From Lanius collurio (Eukaryota > Chordata > Aves > Passeriformes > Laniidae), in contig JACBWW010000015.1 of assembly GCA_020086605.1 (NCBI GenBank), positions 8,365,251 to 8,429,250 on the forward strand: DNA of 64,000 bases, written 5' to 3'. This document shows positions 25,780 to 38,097 of this stretch, one piece after another. The notes under the pieces were generated by a model. The model made no database searches, was not told the origin of the DNA, and saw only the letters and a program-made list of their open reading frames with translations. Position numbers and translations under genes: made by a program. Each line of letters starts with the position of its first letter. Position 1 is the first letter of the stretch.

Positions 25780-26945
25780 TAGTACTATTGGGGTGAATGC
25801 CTTAGGCACTTTCTCAGGTGCCCTGGCTTAATAGGTATGAGGTTCTACGAGCAGAACTGGACAATAATGATGGCTGAAAAGGACAATGGCTCATTTAGCT
25901 TGCAAGTGTCAAACCTGCCCCATGCCCTGCTTCAAAACTGCTTCTACAACAGATCAGTCATGGTCAAAACAGACTCCCTTCTGAAGGGAACAGAAGGCCC
26001 TATACACAGACAGGGAAGTCTGCTGGCTCACTCGGGTCCAGACTAAAGATGTGAAGAGAGAGCTTCCTGCCCTGGTATGGCCATCGGATTATTATCCATA
26101 AGTAACAAGAACAAGTCTGAGGGCAATCAAGAGACACTTTGGGGCCTTGGGACAACTGGTTAAGGGATCAGGAGAACAAGTAGCGTCCTCCTCAGTCCTT
26201 CCAGGTGCAGTGAAGGATGGAGAAAACAGGAAGAGACAGCAGGTCAATACCTGGCTCTGAACACGTTTTCACAGGCAGAATTTTGGGGGTTTTTATCATG
26301 GGTCAGCTTATGCAACACCAAGCCTGCAGGTGACAGGTGGGGTACCACTGTCTCACTAGCTTTGGAGTTAGCAGAACTCATTGGAAGAGCTTTAAAATAG
26401 ATTCAAAGGAGGAAAAGGATAAAACAAGGCTCAGTAGAGGGGTTTGTGTGGGCAGCATGCCAAAGTTTGGAGGACAGTGTGCTAGTGAGGTCTTTTGGTT
26501 TGCTGTCTCAATGGATGGGGACCCATGACGCAACAAAGGCACCAGTAAACAGAGAAGTGCAGGCCTGTCCTTGGTGCTGCGGAAGGTCATGGATCATCTT
26601 GAGTGACGTCATGCAATGCATACCCAGGGAACAGGTGATCAGGCTCAGTCAGCATGTGTTTATGAAAGGCAGGTCCCACTTGATCACCTTCTGTGACATG
26701 GCGACTCAATTAGTGGATGAGGGAAAAGCTGTGGATATTGTCTACCTGGACATTAATAAAAGACACTGACTCATTTCCCGCAGCATTCTCCTGGAGAAAC
26801 TGGCTGCTCATGGCTTGGCCATAAATACATGTAGGTGTGGTGCTTAGGCAAATGGTTTAGTGGAGTTGCCGGTTTGACTTGATGACCTTGAAGGCCTTCT
26901 CAAATGTAAATTATTCTATGAGTCTGTAATTCTCTGATTCTGTGA
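25780..26945 (+). mobile_element. CR1 LINE copy with internal deletions
   Basis: A longer but rearranged CR1 retrotransposon. The first part (about 25780-26450) resembles CR1 ORF1. Broken-frame matches to its GDSL-type esterase region include RQNFGGFYHGS and the following TP-L-GG-P-LS pattern near 26270-26360. Next comes a reverse transcriptase piece (about 26630-26820) with FMKGRSHL, VDEGKAVDIVYLDINK and SILLEKLAAHGLA. The catalytic-domain remainder is missing. The copy then jumps to the 3' end (GTTTGACTTGATGACCTTGA), and the tail near 26911-26945 has decayed ATTCTATG-like octamers. Internal stops and frameshifts show that it is dead. Endpoints are approximate, the left one especially. Confidence 0.85.
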
Positions 26946-29800
26946 TAGCAGAAGAGGTATTATGGTTTTCAAAAGCATTTGGGAAGAAGATGCTGAGAAA
27001 TAAATGTGGCATGGGCAATTAAAATTCGCTCCTTTTTTACATGGTAACTGACAAAGGCCTATCTTGTAGGGCAGCACATTAGAAAAAATGCATTAAGTTT
27101 TGCATTGGTGAATAGCATTTCAGAGATCATTTTGTATAATAATATTTTTGAATATTTTTTGATACTGCCTGCTAAATCCTGTAAATTTTTAATTTTTGAA
27201 TAAAAAGATTTGAGAACATCATGAACATTGATAATCCCATGGGTAAAATATTACAAAAAATATGTTGATCTGAATTAACAATTTACTGTTGGTCTTTGCC
27301 AACCAACACAATGGATTTAATCTTCCTGTCATTTGTAATAGGCCCATGGCTTCTTATGGCTCCTCTTTCCTTAGAAAAACACAAAAAACCTGAAGACATT
27401 AGGAATTCTGTGAAACAAGCTGCTGATTGAAACTCAGGTTTGCTTAAGTCCTTTTATCAGAGGATCCATTAATTTTCCTCTCAGGGGTAAAAATTGCTGA
27501 CTCTTGTGCTGATTTTTTTTAGTCTAAGATCTGTTCTCTTGATTTTTGCTTCTGAGTAGGTATTTGTTCTCAGCACATTCACATTTCTAAATGGCTCATC
27601 AGAGAATCACTTCTGTTTTCTGGTAATGAAGGCTACAGGCAGGAGGTAGAGGTGGCAATCCTGTTTCATAGTACATCTGAAGCCTGATCATGATGGAAAA
27701 AGTATCTGAGAAATCTTTTCTCTTTCAATAGTGACTCATAAGTTTTTTAAGAAATTAAGTTGTTTGGGTATCTTTCTTGTACTGGAATTTTGTAATTAAA
27801 AAATAAGGTTAAACAAACACCACTGAAGGTGATCTATAGCCAGAGGTATAATTTGCACCAGCTTTCCTGAGGCTACAGAAGCAACTTTTGTCTGCCTGGC
27901 ACAGTTCTTATTTTGCCTTGGTGAGAGGAATATTTGACAATGCTTCTAGTTGTTAGTAGAGTAAGTGTCCTAAACATCAATGTAGCGTTGGCTGGTGTTG
28001 CTGTCAGCCTCTCTTGCTCTCCTCTGTTTTCTTGTTAGGTGAACATTATTTTGCTTTTGGGTTGGTACATTTGAGCATCTGTAGCTGGTGTGTATACAAC
28101 TCAGAAGTGAAAAGCAGTCTGAGTTAAGGTGAGGCAGCTTTGTTTAGTCAAAAGCAGGCCTTGAATTTGTTAGGCAGATGACCACCAGGATTATAGATGG
28201 TGAGGAGCTGACAGCAAAGATTGCAGAGGAAGGATTACAGCACACCCTTGTATCCTCCGGGCCTAGTGTGGATGTGGAGTGCTGCAACAGCAATACAACT
28301 TCTCTTATGTTGTTTGAGAAGTACTGTATAGTCTATTAATTAGATCACCGAGGATAAATTATGTTCTTAGACAAGGTTTAACCACGAAAGAATGATTTTA
28401 TTTCATCCTATTCATGTAAGATGAAACCATTTCTGTGATGAAAATAGTTATGAAGCACACAATCACATTTCAGACTATATTTTGCAAACTTTTTTTTTTG
28501 CTTTATTTATTTTTAATTGTTCTTTATTTGTTGCAACATTTTCCTCTTCAGGAGGATGACAATCTAAATGCACTTTTGTATCCCAAGGCTGGCATTACCC
28601 ATGAAATTCTCCCTACCCTCCCTGCTTCTTTTACCAAAGCACTTTTTGCTGATCCTCCACTCACTTTACCTGGAAGTGTGTGCAAAGGAAAAACAACGTA
28701 GTGAATTTTGCTATTTCTTGATCAATCTGTAAAACATGAGTTGTGTTTCCAGTCCTGTAAAGGATTTTCGTTTTTGTTCCCCCACCAATGATTAGAGAAT
28801 GGGAAATCACAGGATAATAGAAGTCTTCTGTTCAGCTGTTAGTTCTGCCTTTCATGAAATCTTCTAAATTAACTATTTTGTTGTGCCTCAATTATCACAC
28901 CTTTTCCAGCTTGCCTGACTGCTTCTGTTATAAGTCTCTGAAGATACGATAGCAAAATTTCATAATCACCTTACTTGTCTCACTCATTCTTCTATGATAA
29001 GACAAATATACCACTACTATGGATAATTAAAGAGGGAAAGATGTTGATGATGCCCATGTCCAATTAGGTTCACTGGGATCTTTTCTGAGGACTCTGTCAT
29101 GGTAACATATCCCAATTACAGGAAATTTAACAATGGTCTATGTGCCTTGTGCAGATCACTTTTAGCAAGGATCTTCCTACTCTTGGGAGAGATCAACACT
29201 GTGAACTCTGAAACTATTTTTAAGCAGATGAAGCCAGTTCCATTTGAAACAAGTTGCTCAGCCTTTTCCAGATGAGGACAGGCACCATTCTTAGCATCCC
29301 AGTGAGCAGTTGACAGTGCAGAAGACTCGTGCTTTCTGGCACAGGAGTGATCACCTGCTGCACTGTGAGCTTCATGCAGATCTCCCCTATCATTCCAAAA
29401 TTTTTCATCTGCTATGAATTGTCCCAAAAATGCAGTGCAAACCCATCCCCCATCAGCATTATTTCATAAGTGTAGAAAGAGCATGGCACATTTGCATGGC
29501 ACAATAGTAAAGTTAAATTTATTTCATGAAAGTCTGTACTTCTCATCTTCCTTACTTACTGATGTAGTTATTATCAGGATCTGTGCTGCTGACAAACTCA
29601 CTACGGGAGCTCCTTACATGACGTAATAAACAGCAACTGACTTAGAAATACAGTTCAGAAATCATATCTACATATTTGTGATGAATAATATTACTACTGA
29701 GCCTAGGTCCTTTTGTCAATTATTCTATGTAGAAGTATCTTGAAACAGCTAAATAGGATTTAGAAAAACAGAAGAATTGTGAGACTGAATTTTCATTCAA
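26946..29800. other. Intergenic, nothing identified
   Basis: AT-rich unique-looking sequence between the CR1 copy and a solo LTR. The 103-codon minus-strand frame at 29116-29427 overlaps another frame, has no recognisable domain, and is not supported as a gene. Confidence 0.55.
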
Positions 29801-30445
29801 TCCCATTAAAGTTGTTATTTTATGGTTCGGGGGTTTCCCCCGGCCCGGCTGGGTGGGGTCAGAGGCTCAGACCCAAGAAGCCGTAGCGAACCCAGAGAGG
29901 TGATCCCGTGAGGAACCGTCTCTCAGGGGGTCATGGCTTCTCTCAGCTTTCGGCCGGGGTTGCCTGCAGAGGATGCCTGGCTCAGCAGGCTGTCAGCTCT
30001 TAGTGCAGAGATTTCAGCTTGGCTCTGCAAGGCAGAAACCCCCTTTTGGCCAGGCCCGGATAGAGAGAGAGGAGGAAACTCTCTGGTGGTTCCGCAGAAG
30101 CAGCTTTATTCTTGCATCTTCCACGAAGGGGTGACCAGAGACGGATCCTCCCCGACTCGGGGCAGAGGAGTCTCTTTTATGGGGGTACAGAGGTGGGCGT
30201 GCAAGGGTGAGAAACCAATGGGTATTAGGGTATTTTACATACAGTTTCCTAGAGGATCTTAGATCTATCTTTTCTAACTAAAAAGGCTCTTTGTTTCCCC
30301 AGAGGGGCCTGGAGGGAGATAGTGTTACTTCCTTATCTCCAGGCCTCCCTGCCAGGGCAGGGAGTTTGTCAGACCCCTACATTTTGGAGATGTTGCAGCT
30401 GTCTCTATCTAAACAAGACCGGGGCCTGTCAACCCTACATCCCAT
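29801..30445 (-). mobile_element. Solo LTR of an ERVK-like endogenous retrovirus, 6-bp target duplication
   Basis: A GC-rich 633-bp LTR at 29807-30439 is flanked by perfect 6-bp direct repeats TCCCAT (29801-29806 and 30440-30445). On the minus strand it begins TGTAGGG. It carries a TATA-like CATAAAAGA near 30175 and a polyadenylation signal AATAAA near 30108, then a GC-rich R-U5 part. It ends ...ACTTTA rather than the canonical CA, probably by one mutation. No internal retroviral sequence is attached, so it is a solo LTR left by recombination. Six-base duplications are typical of ERVK/beta-type integrases. Confidence 0.82.
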
Positions 30446-33400
30446 AATTATGGATATTTGGCTTCTGCAATGAGATGATTCTTATAGTTTGAGGGGAAAA
30501 GGCCCAGAGACATTATTACTTGATCTACATTAAGAGACTCTTGGTTGTAGAGGTACTGGCACGCTGATCATTTAGAAGCAACACTTAAGTGTGTTACAAT
30601 TCAAGGAAATTTGATATGTTCTCATGTCTTAGGAAAATATAGTACATAAATATGCCTAAATATTTTTCATGAAACAGAGCTTTGTTGGTAAAATAATTTC
30701 CTTTTAGGTTTTACCAGTTACACTAGCTAGGAGAGTAACATGTTTAACATAGTCATCCTACAGTTTTACTTTCTTCTTTTTATTTTTTTTTAAGCATTAT
30801 TTGCAACTCATGCTAACCTAGTTCTAATGAATATGCATTAAATTTGATTAGCTGCAGGAAGGAAGGATGCAGCTTTACTGGCTTTGGAACAGAGCTCTGG
30901 GAAAATAAACACCTGAATAGCATGTACTTGTAGAGCAGCAGCTTCCAAACCAGTGTAGCTATGCAGCTGTGTAGAAACATGTGCTGGATTGTGTGCAGTT
31001 CAGCAGATTGCTTAAAATACAGGGTTTGGACCTGCTTTTAATGCTGTTAATCTCTGTTAATAATGCTGTAAAAATCTATCTGAATTTTTAGAGTGATATG
31101 TACTGTATATGAAATTAAACTGCTTTTATAATAATATGCACTTTGTGATGATCTAGGCAATGCTTTAGAAGCAAATGATCCTAAATGATCCATCAGCCTG
31201 TTTATTAGATAATTATACACATTTTGCTAGTTAATGTGCAAGAGTTCATTGGAGTTTTTCTGGCAATGCTTGTGCTTTCAGAAATGGTAAATGGAAGCTG
31301 CTGAATCCTTAAAGGCTGAAGTGCAACATGTGACAAGTATTTGTCCTCCCACAACTATTTAATTATGAACTAAGTATTGGAAAGGAGGATAAAGCTAGTT
31401 ACCTATTCTGTTAACATCCCACTTCTTCCTAGTATAGGAAAAACGTGTAGGCAGTTGAAACAAATGTTTCTTTATGTATCTTAATGGAAAATGACACTTG
31501 GGGCTTTTAATTATGCTCCCATGCTTGAGACCTTCAGCTATAAGCTATACCTCCACTGTTTCCAATACTGAAAAGAAGACAAGGTAAAGAAGAAGAAAAT
31601 TACTCTTAGGGAGCTGGCACATAGGTTTGTGGGGTTTCTTCACTTTCCAAATTTGGGGTATTTCCAATTGCTATTCCTTTAGTTGTGCAAGTATAGTTGG
31701 AAGGTAAGGAAACGAAAAATGTGGGAGAGCAAATGACATTTTCCTTGGCGATAAGGTAGTGCTTCCATGAGATTTTTGGGGAAAAATTGCAGAATTAGGT
31801 CATCAACCAACATGCAAGCAGACCCAAACCCACCATGCTGACTGTTTCTGTATTTTTCTTATACTTCAGCAGTGTCTGAGTAGTGTGAGAAGAAATATTC
31901 AAGGATCTAAAATACTTTCTCATATTCATAAGCATTTTGAATGGTGTGTGTAGGTGAAGAAATAGCAATAAATTTCAACATCCGCTGCATGTGTATCCTT
32001 TCTATGTAGAGATATATCACTCGAAACCTTGCCTGATAGGCTAAGCCAGAATTCTGGGTATTAATATCTTAAAATTTTGAAGTGAGAGCAGCTCAGATGT
32101 GTCTAATTGAAAATTTAAAATCCCGTGGGTTTTTTTTTTTCACTGCTCTCATTTATAGTTCTCAAAGAAATATTTCTGAAAACCTTAATCTTAACAATAT
32201 TATCATGAAGCAGAACCCTGATATGAAGTTAATTTGATGATATACCAGTGAATTTTCTTTCCAGTATTTCAGAACTGAAAAGCATGACATATATTTCCCA
32301 AATCTCATTTTCATGTCTAATTAGATATCCTGATTTTCAAAGTTTCTACACTTCTAACATCTTCCTTCGAATCTTGGCAAAAGCATCTATAAAAAATGTA
32401 GATGAACTACTCTTCTTTTTAAAAACTTGACTACCACCAATTAATTATTGGGTTATAAAACCTGATCCAAACCAAAACACAACCTTAATCAAAAAACCCT
32501 GAAAGTTGCAAATAACTGCAGTTTTGAGTCTGGAGGTAGTAGGTTTTGAAGCTTAAAATACAGAAGCATGTAGTAAATAGTAATTCTGAAAGCAAAAGAT
32601 TTTTTTTCCTATCATAAGTACGAAGTTTGAGCTGAACATTTTTAAGATAGAAGTATCTTAGAAAGATGATGAGATGCCATTGAGCTGAGAACCTAATCCT
32701 AAGAAGATAAAATGTTAAGTGGAGCTGATATAAATATAGTTAGTAGGATTATAATGGGTTTCTCTTCTGTGCGTCAATGAAGAGATGATGTAATCTTCTG
32801 GATGCCTCTAGCTAATCAGGAGTTTGAAGAAAGAGAAGTCAGTAAATGCAAAAACAAGTGTTTGTAGGGGTTTACTTTAGCTATAAACGATCTACATGCA
32901 ACCTGTATTGAGTAATGAGGTATAAATCTCGATGGGCAAAGAGATACAATGTCTGCCCTTGTAGTGTTTTAATGTGGAGGTTGTCAGTCTGAGTAGAAGA
33001 ACTGTAAAGTAAGGGAGACTTTCAAACTGGTAGAAAGTGTTGCAAGAGAACATAATCAAGAGTCCTGAGATCTTCCATCACAATTCTATTAATTCAACAG
33101 ATCCTCTTTTTGTCTGGACCTAAACAAAAGAGAAAGCCCTTTGTTTCAACTAAGCACTTACGAAACTGAACATGTCACTTCTTCAGGGATTAGTTTAGAT
33201 ATTCAGTTTCATAGAATTCTTTCAGTTTTGGCTTACATATGCAACATGTACATTTGTAATAACTAAATAAGTAATTTGCAAGATCCCCTTAAATTCCATG
33301 ACAACTACTTTGGGAGTCAAATTTACAGGATTAGTAATTCTGACAACACCAAGTAAAATGACAGAGAAAATAATTACTTAAGAAAGATGAGTGGCTTTAA

Positions 33401-33992
33401 AAAATTTATAAACAAGCATTTGTTTTTGACCATGACTGCAAAAGCATGTCAGACCCATTGTCTATCTAAGACAGTTTCCTGATTCTGAGAATAGCCAATA
33501 ATAAGTGCTTGAAAAAGAACTGCAAAAGTAGGCCAAGAACATAGCAGGTTTTTTCTTGTTAAATTATTTATGGAGTTTTTCCATACATTTTTTCTGCTTT
33601 TTTAAAAAATGCAACCATTATGTTCTCACTTAAAGAGAACTGAGGAACAGAGGCTGGCATGGAGGACTAGGATGAGACTCGTAGGGGTTCTGGCGGTCCG
33701 CTGGAAGAGCATGAGGGAGTGTGTGAAGCCCAGAAGTGATAGAAAAACTGGCCAGCGGGTCTTGGTGGATGGCCAGAGATTGCTGGTGAGGTGGGATTCT
33801 TGGCGAGGAAGGTGAGCTGGCCTTGTCTTGCTCTCAGGTGGGCCTGTTCCTCTCCAGTCCCCTTCATAAAAAACCACTATACCTTCACTTGCATAACCAT
33901 AGGAGAATGCTCATGTCTGCCAGCAGCGGCCCTTGTGTCTCCTGGCTGACTGCTGAGGGAGGGAGCAGCCTTCCAGATAAAGCTTTCCATAA
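30446..33992. other. Intergenic, nothing identified; GC-richer block at its right end
   Basis: Mostly AT-rich single-copy DNA. From about 33640 to 33990 the base composition becomes visibly richer in G and C, next to the solo LTR but outside its target duplication. I could not assign that block to a family. No gene is supported. Confidence 0.55.
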
Positions 33993-34912
33993 GGCTTTGT
34001 CTTGGTTTGAAAAGACAGATGTCTGTTAAGGAAGACAGGAGCCTCCCTTGAAGTGAAGGATGCAACCCCCTTCTCTCTGAATTATTATAATTTTGAAATT
34101 AAGGGGCTTTCAGGCAAAGATACAAAAAATAGTTCTTTACTAAAATACAGATATATAAACAGGCAAACAAACAACAATAACTACAGTGGTGACAGCAAAC
34201 AGAACCACAAACCCAGTGCAGCCTCTCTCGGCTGTCAGGCCCTTTCCCCTCTGGTGCAGTTCCAGTCACAGCCGGCAGGGGCGCTGGCGGCTCCCGGTGA
34301 GCAGGGCAGGTGCGATGGTTCCCCCGCGGCTGCAGGGGGCGCTCCGGAGCGAGCTCGGGGAGCACGCAGTGATGGCGGCTTGGGATCCGGGAAAGGGATG
34401 AAAGAAAGGCTTCACAAACCTCCCTGGGCAGCTCATCCTGGAGTCTGTCCGGGCTCTCCTGTCCAGGCAGGCTGGGGCAGCAGTAGGAGCACAAATTCCG
34501 GGTGGCAGGCGAGATGTATCGAGCTGCAGAGCTGTGGTAGGAAATCCCTGGAGGTCTGGGCAGGCAGGACGGGCAGGGCTGCAGAGCAGCGAAGGCTGAG
34601 GCAGCAGGGTCTGCAGCTCAGCTCCCAGCGAGGCAGGGAAGGACAGGTTTGGGATCCCGGGGTTTCTCCAGCAGAGAGGAAAAACGGCAGGAAACCCACA
34701 GTGCTGGCAAGAGTGGTCTGCCTGTCTCCACACCAAGTCCCGAGTGCCCAGCACACACCCAGGTGAGGACAGTAGCCCCAGATGGGCTCCTCCCCTCCGT
34801 GGCCAGTTCTTTTGTTTCTCCCAAGTACCCAGTCATTTGTTGTCTCGGTAACATATATGGGAGAAAATTCCTCAAGGGAAAAAAAGGCAACTCCCCAAAC
34901 TCCATCAGGCTT
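33993..34912 (-). mobile_element. Solo LTR, ERVL-like family, copy 1, 5-bp target duplication
   Basis: A 910-bp LTR (33998-34907) is bounded by perfect 5-bp repeats GGCTT (33993-33997 and 34908-34912). It starts TGTCTTGG and ends CATCA on the plus strand. The minus strand is taken as sense because it gives a long GC-rich U3, then a TTTATATAT element near 34150, then an AT-rich R-U5 ending CCAAGACA. The 237-codon plus-strand frame and the overlapping minus frames here are by-products of the GC-rich U3, not genes. A second copy of the same LTR is at 43731-44659. Five-base duplications fit ERVL/class III integration. Confidence 0.88.
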
Positions 34913-37870
34913 CTATAAGGAACTCAGGCAGATGTTTTCCTGATGCTGCCAGGAGGGGCTTGGGTAGCGGCTCTTGCTGCTGTGAGATGCTGCTACCCAA
35001 ACCAGTAGTTAGCTCTGCCTACAACTTCCTAATGCTGATCCAGAGACTGCTGAAGGACAGAGGCCAGTTGGGCTGTACATGGCACTTAACAGCTAATTCC
35101 TGTTTCTTTGGTACAGGTGAACTTTTACTCAGTGTGCCATACATTTTGTCTGGAAACATAAATATTTTTAGCTTGATCTGGTCTGAATTAGTGAGTAGTA
35201 GTAGCAGAGTAAAAGTTATTACCTTGACAAATCTTTATTTGCAACAGGCTAAGAAAAAAGCCAGAATTCTAAACTGCTGCAAATTTTGGTCATATGCATA
35301 TTGTCCAGAATAAGGCAGAAGTGAAAGGGTATTAAAATATGTTTTATACATATATGTAGTTTTTAATATATTTTTCTGTGGTATTAGTTGGTGCATAATA
35401 TCAGCTTAATAAGAGACCCAGTAGACAATGATAGATTTTAAACAAAATGTATGACCTTTGGGAGAATTAAACAGCTGAGTAAACAGTAAAAATGTTGGGA
35501 TATAGAGGCAGAATGGGTTAAGTACATAAGGTTTGCATTTGCATTTGTTGCAATTATTTATCTGAGACAAAAGTGGAAATAAGGATAAAAGTATCCTATC
35601 TGCCAAATTGCATGGCAGGCACAGTCTGTGATACTTACAAAAGATAACAAGAATTTGTTTTTGCAATATAGATCTTGTGTGACAAATGCCCACACAGTTC
35701 CTGTGCTGTCACACTGTATTAGAAAGCAGGTATCATTAACAAAAATCATATATTGATCAGAAGAAAATGACAAATATTTCAGCCTAATCTTTGCTTACGT
35801 TGTAGTGGTAGCCAGTGGATGTATAATACACCTATTTATAGGTACAGTAGCAACATGTAGGATCTCCAGCAGAGACCATGCAAAAGCAAGGAAGTTTACT
35901 TGCACAGCATTTCCAAAACACATGGAAAATACTGAATGTGGGTGAAAATCAGTTGTCTTTGTCCTGTTAGTTTCTCTGTATGGACTGAAGTCACCAACCT
36001 GAGGCATTATTAAGTTCTGCGCTTCCACTTATTTGGCCTTTTCTAACTTGCCTGTTTCACTTGTTACTTAATGGTCTATAAAATGATGACATTGACATTT
36101 TCTAAAGATATTATGTGATGTATTTTTTACTTCTACAATACCAGTTTATTATCAATGTTTACAGCTTCTGAGTTGCTGCAGGTCTATTCTGTTACTCTCT
36201 GTAACAGCTGCACAGGTATATAATAAAATCCATAACCAGGGAAGTGTTATTTAGCTTTGGCTTATGAATGTTGTGCTCCACTTTTACTTTCTTGTTGTTA
36301 AATATTTGTACTGTGTTTGAGCCAATTCTGGTTCATTAAGCCTTGCTAGCCCATGTGCTGCTGCAATGTCCACTCACGTATGAATTCTTCAGGAGCTGAG
36401 CGGGAAGATGGTGTTAGTGGTTCAACTGCAACTGGTTTTGTAGAAGTGAGGGATTTGCCTTTGCAGGAGTCCTCTAAGGGCCAGTTATGGTCAGCTGACT
36501 GCGCCATATGAGAAAATGAACTAAAGTGGAGACAGCTGGCAAGTAATGCTCTTGTTTCTTTGTTAGGAGTATTAATTACAACTGCTTAGTAGCAATAATA
36601 ATGACTCAATAATGGGGTTGGAGAATGAAGACGGAAAAGGAAACAACAAATTTTACAAGGATTCATATATATAATTTGTAACATTGAAGAGCAATATGTT
36701 TTCCTTTGTGTATGTGTGGTGGAAGGGGAGGGGCAAACAAAATCCATCAAAAAGGTAGCTCCCAAATAATTTTTCTCTTTGAAAAGTCTAGAAAGAAGTA
36801 TTCCTGTATCTGTAGAATTCTGTGACAAGAGTGTGTTTGAAATGCATCATCTACACCAAGATAACTAAAAATATGATGCGACTATATTTTGTTTTCAGTG
36901 TTTTGACTTTACAAGATTCTTTTATGGCCTTACCCTATGCCAGAAGTGAGAGCTTATAGCATTAAATATCTGACCTAAATAACATTGAAGATAAACTCCC
37001 TCTTCTTCTGGTCTTGTCATAAGTAATCAGAGAAGACCTTGTGGTCAGGTCCTTGTATCCCTTAAATGGATCCAGACCCATTACATACTTCTCAACATTT
37101 TCTTTAATTTTCACTGAATTCTGTTTCCTGACACTGACCTTCATTTTCTCTGTTTGTTCAAGACCTAATTTAGTTTAAGTAGTAACAGTTGAGGCTGTGG
37201 GCAATTTCAGGGGATTAATGACTGATTAAGAGGGTTGATGGCCTGAGGCAATGACTCAGGGCTATTAACTTCATCTACAGAAAATGTATCAGGAAATGTT
37301 TTAGACTGAAGTTGTTGGTTGGCAGTCTGCAGCTCTGCCTGAGTTGAAGGAGGGTCACTCTATGGCAAAAACAATTGCCTATAAAGTCTGAATGGGTTTA
37401 TTAAAAGATACTGTTACAATTTTGTTTTATAGCAGCTCTAAGAGGCCTGAAGTAAAATGGAAATAAGGCAGGAAAATGGAAGGGCTTGTTCTGCAGTGTG
37501 CTGTGTAAAAACAAGATAATGGACAGTTCCTTTCAAGAAGCTTTTATTACCGTTTTGAAAAAATAAGAATGTACTATAGAGCTTCATTAGGCAGGTGATT
37601 CGAGTTCCTCCTATAATTTTAAATATAGTGCATTTGAAAGTATTCCAAAATGGATCTCTAAATCAGAATTGTCTTACAGATGTGTTTGATATCCATGACC
37701 TTTTCAAGTTATGTTTCCAGGTTCTGAAATATTAGTACAGAGGTATTCAAATGCACGAGAATTAGACACTTAGATTATGTGTGTATGTAGATCTAATCAA
37801 TGTATGTGCCATAGGTTCTGATTTTTTTCCTGTAAAACTGCTTGAAGTAAGGTTATGTCTTTAATCCAGT
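34913..37870. other. Intergenic, one weak exon-like open frame
   Basis: AT-rich DNA with no repeat family I can name. A minus-strand stretch at 36378-36581 is open through 204 nt and flanked by plausible splice signals. It is discussed as a finding and not called as a gene. Confidence 0.5.
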
Positions 37871-37929
37871 TTACAGATGGTAGTCAGATTGCTTGTATGA
37901 CCTGCCAGAGGTGAAAGAAGTTACCTGCA

Positions 37930-38097
37930 GAGCATGCAGAATACTCACCCTCGGAGCTCTGCAAATCTTGGCTGGATAAGTCCCTGAGCAACCTGCTCTA
38001 ACTTTAGAAGTGGCTCTGCTTTGAACAGATGCTGGTGCGAGATGATTTCCAAAAGTATCTTCCAACCTGCATCACATGATTCTTTGCTTCTGTGTAT
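37930..38097 (+). mobile_element. CR1 LINE 3' fragment
   Basis: CR1 3' end recognised from CTTGGCTGGATAAGTCCCTG, AGCAACCTGCTCTAACTTTA, GGCTCTGCTTTGAACAG, then TATCTTCCAACCTG and a decayed ATTCTTTG/TTCTGTG tail. The 5' side is truncated, as is usual for CR1. No coding sequence remains. Confidence 0.9.

Noticed and set aside
29116..29427. 103-codon minus-strand frame
   Set aside because: A second overlapping frame is equally open. No domain, promoter or splice context seen.
34053..34766. 237-codon plus-strand open frame and overlapping minus frames
   Set aside because: They lie within the GC-rich U3 of a solo LTR whose edges are fixed by a target duplication. No domain is recognisable, and they arise from low stop density.
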